A stretch of DNA of 64,000 nt from Gammaproteobacteria bacterium (GTDB taxonomy: Bacteria > Pseudomonadota > Gammaproteobacteria > Steroidobacterales > Steroidobacteraceae), in the NCBI GenBank assembly GCA_947452065.1, contig CANGBB010000002.1, positions 362,839 through 426,838 on the forward strand. Reading direction: 5' to 3'. The translations under genes were made by a program, and so were the position numbers. Positions within the stretch are counted from its first letter, which is position 1. Every line of letters begins with the position of its first letter. A model generated the notes under the pieces. That model was not told the origin of the DNA, searched no databases, and saw nothing but the letters and a program-made list of their open reading frames with translations. Positions 8,249 through 16,277 of this stretch are shown piece after piece.

Positions 8249-11200
8249 TCAACCCTCGTTTAGTTCCATCCAGCACTTGAGCACGGGTTTGACGCCGACG
8301 GGTGCATCGACACGCTTGAGATAACTGCTCTTGATGTGCTTCTCAATCTTGTTTCGGACATCCATAAGAGTCTGGGCAGGCGTCTTGCATAAGCGAGGTG
8401 TTTCCACCGCGCTGCGGATGCTGACTACGATATCCCCGGCCTCCTCGCGGATGGCATCTCGGCCCAGGTCGTAGAGGTACCATCGGGTGGTGCCAGCGGC
8501 CTCAGTGAATTCGCCAGCTTCCTTATCCAGGGCCGGCAGGGCGTAGCAGAAGAAGACGCCCACGGTGCCGCGGGCCACCTTCTTTCGCCCACTGAAGAGC
8601 GAGCCGGGCAGCGCATTCAGGCGCGCTTCCAGCGATGGGTCGGCCTGCAGGAGGTCTTGGTACTCCAGGTGCATGTCCTCCACGGCCGTACGGGTGCCTT
8701 CGTAGGCGTGGTTGAACTCCTTGAGCGCCTCGAAGTTGTCCTCCGGCGTCAGGAGCTTCTTGCCCTCGATACCCAGGGTCTTGGAAATCAGCAGCGTCTT
8801 CTGCGTGACCTTGCTATAAAGCGTGAGGATGGCGTTTAGCTCGTCGGGGGGCAGGAAGTTCCAAAAGATCACCTTGCCACGTGAGGGAGCCATCTCTGGG
8901 TGATCGGCTACGAGCCGTTTCTCGACCTCAGGGTTCATCCGGCGGTCCACCCGGCCGATACGCTGCATGAGCCGAACTGGATTCCAGTGGATGTCGTAGT
9001 TGATCATCCTGCAGGCGTCCTGGAGGTTGAGTCCTTCGGACAGGACGTCGGTGGAGATCAGCACGCGAATCTCCTGCCTGCCTTTCGCAATCAACTCTGC
9101 CGAAGTCGTGCCGTTGTAGTAGGGCGCGAAGCGCTTGATGACGTCTGCGCGATTTCCCTTGGTAGCACTGTCCACCTCGCCCACGCCTTGAATGCCTGCC
9201 TTGTCGAGCTCCCGCTTCAGATAGCGGGCCGTGTCGGCAAACTCGGTGAACACCAGCACCTTCTCGTTGACGAGATCCTTCGTGCCAAGAAGCCGGATGA
9301 GCTTCTGAAGTTTGTCGTCATGCTTGGGCTGGAACTTCTGGGCTTCCTCAATGAAATGGATCAGTTGGTCGAGATCGCGGTAGGTTTCCGTCAGCATCGC
9401 CGCAATGTCGTACTCCTTTGAGTCCAGGCGCACGACGGCGTCTAGCAACTCCAGGGGGACGATGTCCTCATCTTCGGCGTCCTCCCCTTCATCTCCCCAC
9501 AGCTCACGCTGATGCTTCACCGCATATCCCAGCGCTGCGGCGTTATGGAGCTTCCACTGCTCCAGCTTCTTCTTCTGCGCTGCGGTTTCGCTGTGAATCT
9601 CGATGAAAGCCAGCAGCTTCTGGAGCAATCGCTCGCATGACACCTCGAAGGCTGCCACCGAGCTCTCGAAGCGTTTGAGGAAATTGGTGCGGATCAGGCC
9701 TACGACCTGCTTTTGCTGGTTCTGTTCGAAAGGGTTGATCGACGCGTCGGTTCCCTTATACCAGGCCAAGGGGTAGTACATCGGCAGAGCAAACAGAGGG
9801 TTAATTCGCTTAAACGCGTTCTCGAACATATCGAGCAACCGACCATAGGTCTTTTTGATGGAGTACTCAGCAACTTGCGGAGCCTTGCGGTCCGGAAAAG
9901 CAGCGGCCTTGCCCGTCTCCCGAATCTGGCTCTCTCGAGCATATGCGCGGCTACGCTGCACTACTAAGTGCTGAAAGATGGTGTCCTTGGCTAAGAGCTC
10001 TTCCGCCTCTTCCATGTGCTCCGAAACATCGGTGATGTCGTGCGCGACGCGCTTACGCAGATCCCTCTCCATCTGGGCAAAATGCGCCACCAGGTTGTTG
10101 ACGCCCAGGGTCCGAGCAAAGAATGCGGGGTCTTTGCGTGTGAACAATTCGGCCAAATGCCGAAAGTCAGTGATCCGGTTATTGATAGGGGTAGCAGTTA
10201 GAAGGAATACCGTCTTTCCTCTAAGCTCACCATTGAGAAGTTCGAAAAGGCGGTAGTAGCGAGAAGGCTCGATGTCCTGTCCGTCGCCGGCGCGGCCTGG
10301 GTTCCGGAAGTGGTGAGCCTCGTCAATCACAATTGCATCAGCTAGCTCTGATAAACGTCGGAATCGGTCTGGGAACTCGCCCTTTCGACCTAAGTCGGTA
10401 TGTGCGAACACTGCCAAATTGCTAAAGTCAGAGCCACCACCGATGTGCGGCAACCACTCCTTGAGGTGTGGTTCCCAAACGCCTTCCTTAGCGGCCTTAG
10501 GGGCGAACAAGACCACCCTCTTGTTCTCGTGCAAAACCAGCCGCTCAATGAGCATCAGGCCAACAAAGGTCTTGCCTAAGCCTACGCCATCACAGAGAAA
10601 GGCTCCGCCATGCTGACGAGCTATCTTCATCAAGGCCCAATAGGCCTCCTTTTGGTAGCGGTCGATTCTCGGGAACATCTTCGACCGCGTTTCGTCCCAT
10701 TCGCTTGCGGTGAGCTCGTGACCGCGGAAGAACTCTTGCAAGGCTTTGGCATAAACGTCGAAAGGCGTGTACTCGCGAACATGCCGCTCGACCACGTCAA
10801 TCACCGCGTCGGTGATCTCTGAGGCTTCGTTCCAGTGAATCTCGAACCACTCCTGCAGCTGGGCGACCTCGCGCGCGCTCTGGATCTGTACGTTGAGTTC
10901 TATATTTTGGGTGAGCCCAGGCCCTGTGAAATTACTCGAACCAACTAAGGCCTGTGCCCCGACCACCTCTAAGCGAGCATGAGTGATGTAAGCCTTGGCG
11001 TGGAATTTACTTTTGTCATACACGCGGCATTCGATCTTTTTACTCCGCAGTGCCTCAAGGATGGCAGGTACTCTCTCGAGAAAAGGTTCCGGCGTTTTTT
11101 GCTGCTCAATGCTTTGATCGAGTACTTGCGATACATCGCTCCTTACCGAATCAAGGAGAGCTTTTCGGGTTCGACCTGTCATTTCGCTTCCCATGAGGAT

Positions 11201-11386
11201 GCGAATCTTGTCGAGCTGCTGCCACTTTCCGTCTAGAGCAAGTAACGCCCCAATTTCAAAAAATCCCGTAGCTATGTCAAAGGATTTTGCGATAGTGCAC
11301 CACTCTTCTAAATAGCGCAGCCCAGTCCATCCTGACACACTGTTGTCAACGATAAATAGCTCGCGGCCTTGTCGGTCTGTATTCAT
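8249..11386 (-). CDS. PLD-nuclease domain / SNF2-type helicase-translocase
   Basis: A 1045-residue protein. Residues 1-190 form a phospholipase-D-like nuclease domain (KFHAKAYI with H129 and K131, then VGSSNFTGPG). Residues 240 onward are a superfamily 2 SNF2/Rad54-type motor: Walker A DGVGLGKT (266-273), DEAH (355-358), SAT-like LLTATPINN, and C-terminal motifs V and VI (STDVLSEGLNLQ, QRIGRVDRR). The family is known as ATP-driven double-strand DNA translocases. With the PLD nuclease it would be the restriction subunit paired with the adenine methyltransferase that starts four bases later. It follows an HTH gene by 20 bases. Only one HxK PLD motif is clear, so nuclease activity may require dimerisation. 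Confidence 0.9.
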   Translation of the reverse strand: MNTDRQGRELFIVDNSVSGWTGLRYLEEWCTIAKSFDIATGFFEIGALLALDGKWQQLDKIRILMGSEMTGRTRKALLDSVRSDVSQVLDQSIEQQKTPEPFLERVPAILEALRSKKIECRVYDKSKFHAKAYITHARLEVVGAQALVGSSNFTGPGLTQNIELNVQIQSAREVAQLQEWFEIHWNEASEITDAVIDVVERHVREYTPFDVYAKALQEFFRGHELTASEWDETRSKMFPRIDRYQKEAYWALMKIARQHGGAFLCDGVGLGKTFVGLMLIERLVLHENKRVVLFAPKAAKEGVWEPHLKEWLPHIGGGSDFSNLAVFAHTDLGRKGEFPDRFRRLSELADAIVIDEAHHFRNPGRAGDGQDIEPSRYYRLFELLNGELRGKTVFLLTATPINNRITDFRHLAELFTRKDPAFFARTLGVNNLVAHFAQMERDLRKRVAHDITDVSEHMEEAEELLAKDTIFQHLVVQRSRAYARESQIRETGKAAAFPDRKAPQVAEYSIKKTYGRLLDMFENAFKRINPLFALPMYYPLAWYKGTDASINPFEQNQQKQVVGLIRTNFLKRFESSVAAFEVSCERLLQKLLAFIEIHSETAAQKKKLEQWKLHNAAALGYAVKHQRELWGDEGEDAEDEDIVPLELLDAVVRLDSKEYDIAAMLTETYRDLDQLIHFIEEAQKFQPKHDDKLQKLIRLLGTKDLVNEKVLVFTEFADTARYLKRELDKAGIQGVGEVDSATKGNRADVIKRFAPYYNGTTSAELIAKGRQEIRVLISTDVLSEGLNLQDACRMINYDIHWNPVRLMQRIGRVDRRMNPEVEKRLVADHPEMAPSRGKVIFWNFLPPDELNAILTLYSKVTQKTLLISKTLGIEGKKLLTPEDNFEALKEFNHAYEGTRTAVEDMHLEYQDLLQADPSLEARLNALPGSLFSGRKKVARGTVGVFFCYALPALDKEAGEFTEAAGTTRWYLYDLGRDAIREEAGDIVVSIRSAVETPRLCKTPAQTLMDVRNKIEKHIKSSYLKRVDAPVGVKPVLKCWMELNEG

Positions 11387-11406
11387 TTTTTGATTGATCC
11401 GTTTTG

Positions 11407-11649
11407 TTATCCAGCCGTATGCAAGCTCTTGGATGGCTTAGAAGCTTCTATTGCCGACTGCTGTTTGATCCACCCGTCAATGTCCAGCTTAGAGAACCGC
11501 CAACTCCCGCCCACCTTGAAGGCGGGGATCTGCTTGGCTCCCGCCAGCCGGTAGATCGTTCGCTCGGTGACCTTGAGGTAGTCGGCGACTTCTCCGATGG
11601 TTTCTGCCACAAAAGAGGAGCACAATAACGAATAAGGTAGACCTGTCAT
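11407..11649 (-). CDS. Excisionase-family helix-turn-helix protein heading the restriction operon
   Basis: An 80-residue protein with a MerR/excisionase-like winged helix: IGEVADYLKVTERTIYRL as the helix-turn-helix, then KQIPAFKVGGSWRF as the wing and LDIDGWI. Small proteins of this type often precede restriction-modification genes and may act as controller proteins. It is the first gene of the operon, 20 bases before the PLD-helicase. The frame stays open upstream to an amber codon at 11713-11715, beyond which 19 more in-frame codons begin with ATG at 11772; the ATG at 11649 is taken as the start. Confidence 0.82.
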   Translation of the reverse strand: MTGLPYSLLCSSFVAETIGEVADYLKVTERTIYRLAGAKQIPAFKVGGSWRFSKLDIDGWIKQQSAIEASKPSKSLHTAG

Positions 11650-11956
11650 TTTGAGGGCCGAGTCTTCTGGATTTTCTGGTTTGACAGGATCACCTGATGA
11701 GCCTCTCCCCGGCTAAAACGATGTTCGGCGAGGTCGGCCACGGGGTTGCGGCTTTTTGGGCGGCATTTTCATGGGTTCAATCTTAACTCGAGAAAGTAGG
11801 GTGCGTCTTGGACGGTCGGCGGATAGTGGCTCCGGTTAATGCGGGGCGTGACAACGTCGCCTAAGCGTTAGGCGCCCCGAGCACGGGGCTGTCTGACCGG
11901 AAGACCGAGGTGGACCGGCAGGAGCCCACGCCGAACCAGCCCAACCGTGGCAAGGC
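11650..11956. other. Intergenic region upstream of the restriction operon
   Basis: No confident gene. On the minus strand, ATG at 11772 opens a 19-codon frame ending at TAG 11713-11715 that encodes a basic peptide with an AT-hook-like RGRPRR; it is in frame with the HTH gene downstream. On either strand, CGCCTAA-GCG-TTAGGCG (11858-11874) forms a hairpin immediately followed by CCCCG-AGCA-CGGGG. The operon promoter must lie in this region, but no convincing -35/-10 pair stands out. Confidence 0.4.
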
Positions 11957-12256
11957 CTAGCGCGGGGTGTTGTGGATGGTTTTTTCGGTCCACTGGCCGA
12001 TCTGATCCTTAACTAGGGGGTGCAAGCAGTTAGGGAGCAGGAGCAAGCGGTCGAAAGGCTCTTCGGGTGCGACATCCACGGCGGCCTCGTGCTCGGCCGC
12101 GCCTTGGAAGACTGCGAATTGAGGGGCGAGGATGTCGCTGAAAACTGGGACGCGACGCTCGGCTGTACCCAATATAGCCGATAGGAGTTTGAGATCGCAA
12201 TCAGGCAGGCTGGAGACATTGCTGACCCATGTAGTTTGGAGTGTTAGATGAGCAAA
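11957..12256 (-). pseudogene. Probable 5'-truncated gene remnant
   Basis: A 99-codon open frame on the minus strand ends at TAG 11957-11959. From about codon 10 it reads like a real protein (for example SSLPDCDLKLLSAILG, then PVFSDILAPQFAVFQG, then a C-terminus with NCLHPLVKDQIGQWTEK). The only plausible starts are a TTG at 12172 or rarer codons, and no ribosome-binding site is visible. It overlaps the start of the divergent gene at 12248. It is most likely the C-terminal remainder of a larger gene broken by a rearrangement. I do not recognise the family. Confidence 0.35.
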
Positions 12257-12613
12257 TCAAAGATGCAGCGAATCGAGCTTGGTACTTTTTATGACGTTGA
12301 TCTGTATTGCCCGTTTTGTGGGCAAAGGGTCGTAAGCAACGGGGCGGATGGGTCAGAGCCCGGGTGGACACCTTGTCCCCACACAGTTTTTACGGCGAGT
12401 GACGAGGGGTTCGATTATCGCTCCAACGAATTCAATGCATTCTTTGGCCTGAGTGATGACGACGACGTTGATGTTGAGGAGCTGGGCTTCGATCATATTG
12501 ATGCCATGACTGACGCCTTTGAAGCGGTAGACGGGGTCAAATTCGCTCAGTACGTACCTGCCCCCGGTGGTTTAGGTGGTTACGTCGGATTTGCCCCTAA
12601 ATATGATGAATAG
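12248..12613 (+). CDS. Small protein with N-terminal CxxC, unknown function
   Basis: A 121-residue protein starting at ATG with GGAG eight bases upstream. The N-terminus carries YCPFCGQRV and, after 20 residues, CPHTVF, which may form a zinc-binding site. The rest is acidic (SDDDDVDVEELGFDHID) and ends Gly-rich. It stands alone between the divergent restriction operon and the plus-strand cluster. I do not recognise it; it resembles small immunity-type or cargo proteins in general character only. Confidence 0.65.
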   Translation: MSKSKMQRIELGTFYDVDLYCPFCGQRVVSNGADGSEPGWTPCPHTVFTASDEGFDYRSNEFNAFFGLSDDDDVDVEELGFDHIDAMTDAFEAVDGVKFAQYVPAPGGLGGYVGFAPKYDE

Positions 12614-12807
12614 GTGCCGTCGGGCTGTAGACCCGCGTCGCAACCGCCGCAGTCGGTAGGGTGCCGTGCATTTATCGGCGTGCGGCTTTTCGCGTGCTGG
12701 CTAATAGAAGAATGGCAAGAGATGAAGCGACTGGTATGAGTTGGTAGGTTCGGGTCGGGTCGTCAGCACGGTGTTTGGCTAAATTGGAGCCGAGATCTGG
12801 TGAGAAT

Positions 12808-13839
12808 ATGTGGCAAATGATTCCACACGATTTTGATGTTCAGCTAATCGGCGAAGTTGGCAATAAAAGACTATTTGCTGCACGCAGAGATCTGATCTGG
12901 CATTTCGTACGTTCGGCGCCGAACCGTTCATCGCAGCCAGAAGAAGGGCTATTCAACTGGAGCATAGTTCAGTCCCATGTGCCTCGCTATTTGGTTGCCG
13001 AGTCGGTTAGGGGGCTGAAAAGTTTTAATGCTCTCAGTCGCGAGCGGTTCTCAGAAGATGACCGTGTGGTGACCGAAGAGAGCTCGCTTTTAGGCATCTA
13101 TTCACGCGGTCCTGGTAGCTACGATATCCAACTCTTGGAGACCGCAAAGGGATGGCCGAACGAGGTTGTTGACCTTGTTGACCAGGACATCTTAGCGCTG
13201 GAGAAATGTAACGCTGAGATTGTTGAACAGGATGAGCTGTTTTGTTTGCCTGATGTGTTCACCCCGGGTGGGAATGCAATCAGTTGCGATTCCAGAGAGC
13301 TTGTCGAAGCAATCGCTTTCGAGCGCCAAATCGGGCGAGACCTAAAGCCGGATCGGATTAGTGTATTTGCAGCCTATTGCGTATGGCGCGACCTAATCAT
13401 CAAAGAGGGTTTACCGCGGACGTTCTATGAGCAATTGATTGCAAATCAGTTTATGTACGATGCCCGGGAGTTTCGTGAGTCACCGTTTCTCGATCTGGTA
13501 ATGGAAGTTCAGTCGCTGATGTTCACCACGCCGATTTGGGGCCTAGTAAATAATGAATTGGTTTCCATTTCGGAGGGTGATGCTGTTGAGGTTCTGATGG
13601 AGGCAATGGGGAAGCTCAGCGGAATACAGCTCACGCAGTTCTGTCTTATGGACCAACTCCATAGCGCCGGGCTTTTCCTCCCGATCGCACAGGTTATAGG
13701 TGCTAATTCATGGGAGCAATACGCGACCTGGAAGACGCAGGGATTCCACCCTGACTCAGAGGAAGAGCAGCAGACACGGGAGGAGGTCGCGTTAATCAAG
13801 ATGGTGGGCGACCTGACGCGCCTCGGGGTCAACGTCTAA
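12808..13839 (+). CDS. Unknown protein, first gene of the plus-strand accessory cluster
   Basis: A protein of 343 residues if started at ATG 12808 (preceded by GGTGAG); an upstream TTG at 12775 would add eleven residues. No catalytic motif, signal peptide or membrane segment is visible. The second half is predicted largely helical and has a mildly acidic, soluble character. It lies 113 bases before the next plus-strand gene of similar base composition and may belong to the same cargo unit as the large unknown protein downstream. No family recognised. Confidence 0.65.
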   Translation: MWQMIPHDFDVQLIGEVGNKRLFAARRDLIWHFVRSAPNRSSQPEEGLFNWSIVQSHVPRYLVAESVRGLKSFNALSRERFSEDDRVVTEESSLLGIYSRGPGSYDIQLLETAKGWPNEVVDLVDQDILALEKCNAEIVEQDELFCLPDVFTPGGNAISCDSRELVEAIAFERQIGRDLKPDRISVFAAYCVWRDLIIKEGLPRTFYEQLIANQFMYDAREFRESPFLDLVMEVQSLMFTTPIWGLVNNELVSISEGDAVEVLMEAMGKLSGIQLTQFCLMDQLHSAGLFLPIAQVIGANSWEQYATWKTQGFHPDSEEEQQTREEVALIKMVGDLTRLGVNV

Positions 13840-13952
13840 GGGGCGTTGTTTAGTTGATAGATTTAGGGGGGAGCAAACGGACGCCGGTTGCCACGAAGTA
13901 ATTAGGCGTGAGTCGGTGTGCCTCAAAGCATAACCAAATCGGAGGTCGCGGA

Positions 13953-15680
13953 ATGAGTACGCCCTGCTCAATTCAGATGTATGCAAAGCCGATCGAGTCT
14001 TCACTTGTGGAAATGGTCGGTGCCGATTTGGATATTCTGTATGCCTTAGTAATTGTCAACCCGTTCCGTCCTACGCTGACGTTTGTTGCAACAGTCGGCA
14101 ATTCGAAAACGCAGTCGATGCTTCCACTGATGAAGGTAATGCTCAACCCCTTTAGCCAGTCGGTTGAGCAGGTCGGCAGCTTTACTGTTGGCGATACCTG
14201 GGTTCCCCAACGAGACCTCGAGCCGCTCATTGCTCTTGACTACGGGAGCTGTCCAACCTTGGTCTTGGTTAGCAAGAAAATTCAAGAGGACTCAAGGCAT
14301 CAAGTCGTAAAGAAAATCTTTACTCGCTTTGCAGGTGATGTTGCGCGAATCGCTACAAGTGTCCAAAAGCATCTCGGCGATCCTTGGAGTCGAGTATCAG
14401 AGTCTATCGCTGGGTTCGCTGGAAGTAATGGATTCGACGATGCGGATTCTGCGGCGGCGTACCTGACAGATGTTGTCACATCGGAGTTGCACGTAAAACC
14501 CGAACTGCAGGCTTTTGTTAGTGCCTGGAGGGGGTCAATAGAAGAGACCGGAATTAGTGGAAGGATGGAAGGCAAAGTCCTGAATGTTGATGACATGAAG
14601 CGCTTTGTTTTTGAAAACATCGTTCCGTCAGTTTGGCTACCTGAGTTCAGTGACAAGCCAGCGAGAGAGTCGGAAGTCAGGAGGTCAGACCGGCTGAAGA
14701 TCGAATCACTCGAAGATGTTGAAAGAATCTTGGCTTCCACTGAATGGAAGAGCTTTAACGAACAACAGCTACTCGATCTGCTGAGGGCTCTTTTCTACTG
14801 CTACGGAATACAAGGGGACACATCGTATGTCTCTAAGATCTCGGAGGTATACCAGCACACTGTTTCGGAAGGAATGGACCCCGAAACCCGTATGCTCCTC
14901 GAGAGCGAAATGGTTGACATAGTTGAGGCAGGCAAGGTCCATCCTGTGGTCTTTTTGCCGTTTCTCGTGCTTGACGAAGATGTGGCAATCACGACGAAGG
15001 CGGCTATCGACTTCGTGTCGTCCTCAGACTATGTCAATGGTGAGCTGTACGCATTCAGCGAGCTCAGGCATTTATTCTCCCGCTCTACACTTGCTGATCG
15101 GGCGGCGGTGTTCGGAGCGCTCGTTGCGATGGGCGATGAGGAGGTGATCGCTTTTGTGGAGGAACTAAGGCCGCAGATGACTGCGGAAGAGGTTAGGCGG
15201 GCAGCCCGAGTGCATACCCAGTTCCCGCAACATCGTGCCATTCAGTACTGGTTGGCTTGGGCTAAGTTATTAGTGCATAGTCCTGACGATGAAGACCAGC
15301 GAAACCTTGGCTCCTGTGCCTCGGCGCTAATCCTCGTTCTGGAGCACGATATCGCTGGCCGCGTTTTTTCCGGCAAGCGGAACTTTCCCTGCCACACATC
15401 GCCTAATGCCATCACCATTGAGCGCGAATGGTCGATTGATGAGTACGCGGAAGTTCTTGCGCCAGACCTCTATGCACTTGAAGCGGCTGAATCTGCACCG
15501 CGCATATTCTCTAGCGTGTTGCGCAGGTGGGGGCTTAAGCCACAGACGGAGCTGATCGAGCAGTTCATACCCGATGGTGAGATGCGTCAATTACCTGAAA
15601 AGTCACTTCGTGACTTGGCACCTCGCTCTCCGGAGCCTGGAGCTGGGGGTCCATCGCGCCTGTTTGAAGGAAGATCTTAG
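13953..15680 (+). CDS. Large soluble protein of unknown function
   Basis: A 575-residue protein from ATG 13953, which has a good GGAGG ribosome-binding site nine bases upstream; an earlier GTG at 13908 lacks one. The N-terminal 150 residues look alpha/beta (ALVIVNPFRPTLTFVATVG). The middle and end look like helical repeats of HEAT/ARM character (for example TAEEVRRAARVHTQF). No enzymatic motif recognised. It sits 46 bases before the 152-residue gene and in the same direction as the methyltransferase operon, so it may be a sensor or scaffold of that system; this is inference from position only. Confidence 0.65.
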   Translation: MSTPCSIQMYAKPIESSLVEMVGADLDILYALVIVNPFRPTLTFVATVGNSKTQSMLPLMKVMLNPFSQSVEQVGSFTVGDTWVPQRDLEPLIALDYGSCPTLVLVSKKIQEDSRHQVVKKIFTRFAGDVARIATSVQKHLGDPWSRVSESIAGFAGSNGFDDADSAAAYLTDVVTSELHVKPELQAFVSAWRGSIEETGISGRMEGKVLNVDDMKRFVFENIVPSVWLPEFSDKPARESEVRRSDRLKIESLEDVERILASTEWKSFNEQQLLDLLRALFYCYGIQGDTSYVSKISEVYQHTVSEGMDPETRMLLESEMVDIVEAGKVHPVVFLPFLVLDEDVAITTKAAIDFVSSSDYVNGELYAFSELRHLFSRSTLADRAAVFGALVAMGDEEVIAFVEELRPQMTAEEVRRAARVHTQFPQHRAIQYWLAWAKLLVHSPDDEDQRNLGSCASALILVLEHDIAGRVFSGKRNFPCHTSPNAITIEREWSIDEYAEVLAPDLYALEAAESAPRIFSSVLRRWGLKPQTELIEQFIPDGEMRQLPEKSLRDLAPRSPEPGAGGPSRLFEGRS

Positions 15681-15726
15681 GCGATCGCTCAGAATTGTGA
15701 TGTGACTCTGGCGATCGGGAGTTCCG

Positions 15727-16185
15727 ATGATAGAAAAAGAAAATATGTTTGAAGACTTACGTAGCGATGCGGTTGGGCGCGCAATAAATGCTCTCCGTGG
15801 ACGAACGAAATGGGATGCGAAAAAATATGAAATGCGCGACCGATTGTTTGACGAGCTGAAGCATCAGAAGTACATCAAAACTGCTGGGACGAGGGCACAA
15901 CTCTGCATGTCGGGAGGTATTGGGTTCTCATATTTATATCTTGTCCCCAAAAAGAAAAAAGGCCGGTTTAAAGAGTTCTCTGGAAAAATAATCAGATTGG
16001 TCTACTACGCCAGCGCAAAAAACTATCTTGAAATTAGATTTGGTGTAGTAGAGGAAAGTCAAATGGGGCGGGGGTTTTCTACGTTGGGAGACGGCGATCC
16101 ACGCTCCTATTTCAATGAGGTTTACGGAGAGGCGGGATACTTACTTGCGCCAGAGTCGAGGGAACGCGAGGTGATTCATGGTTGA
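15727..16185 (+). CDS. Small basic protein upstream of the cytosine methyltransferase, unknown
   Basis: A 152-residue basic protein with GGGAG six bases before the ATG. It has a Lys-rich centre (LVPKKKKGRFKEF) flanked by alternating hydrophobic beta-like segments. The coding sequence is visibly richer in A and T than its neighbours, suggesting separate acquisition. Vsr mismatch endonucleases often sit next to C5 methylases, but this protein lacks the expected Vsr signatures, so I do not call it one. The 92-base gap to the methyltransferase leaves it open whether they share a transcript. Confidence 0.6.
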   Translation: MIEKENMFEDLRSDAVGRAINALRGRTKWDAKKYEMRDRLFDELKHQKYIKTAGTRAQLCMSGGIGFSYLYLVPKKKKGRFKEFSGKIIRLVYYASAKNYLEIRFGVVEESQMGRGFSTLGDGDPRSYFNEVYGEAGYLLAPESREREVIHG

Positions 16186-16277
16186 ATCAGATCTCGTTGG
16201 ACTGCCAGTCGTGATCGGGCATCGGTATCAATAATGTCCGTGACCTAGTAGTCTCTGATTGGGAGTTGGAGTGAATC

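Noticed and set aside
4843..11386. DISARM or BREX system
   Set aside because: No drmA/drmB, pglZ or brxC-like genes are present; only a methylase and a PLD-SNF2 protein.
11858..11943. Integron attC-like sequence (GTTAGGC at 11867 and GCCCAAC near 11937)
   Set aside because: The two core sites are in the wrong order and orientation for an attC site, and no integron integrase is present.
12013..12219. Alternative 68-residue frame on the minus strand
   Set aside because: Ser/Pro-rich shadow of the more protein-like frame ending at 11957.
15727..16185. Vsr endonuclease next to the C5 methylase
   Set aside because: The expected position, but Vsr motifs are not visible in the 152-residue protein.
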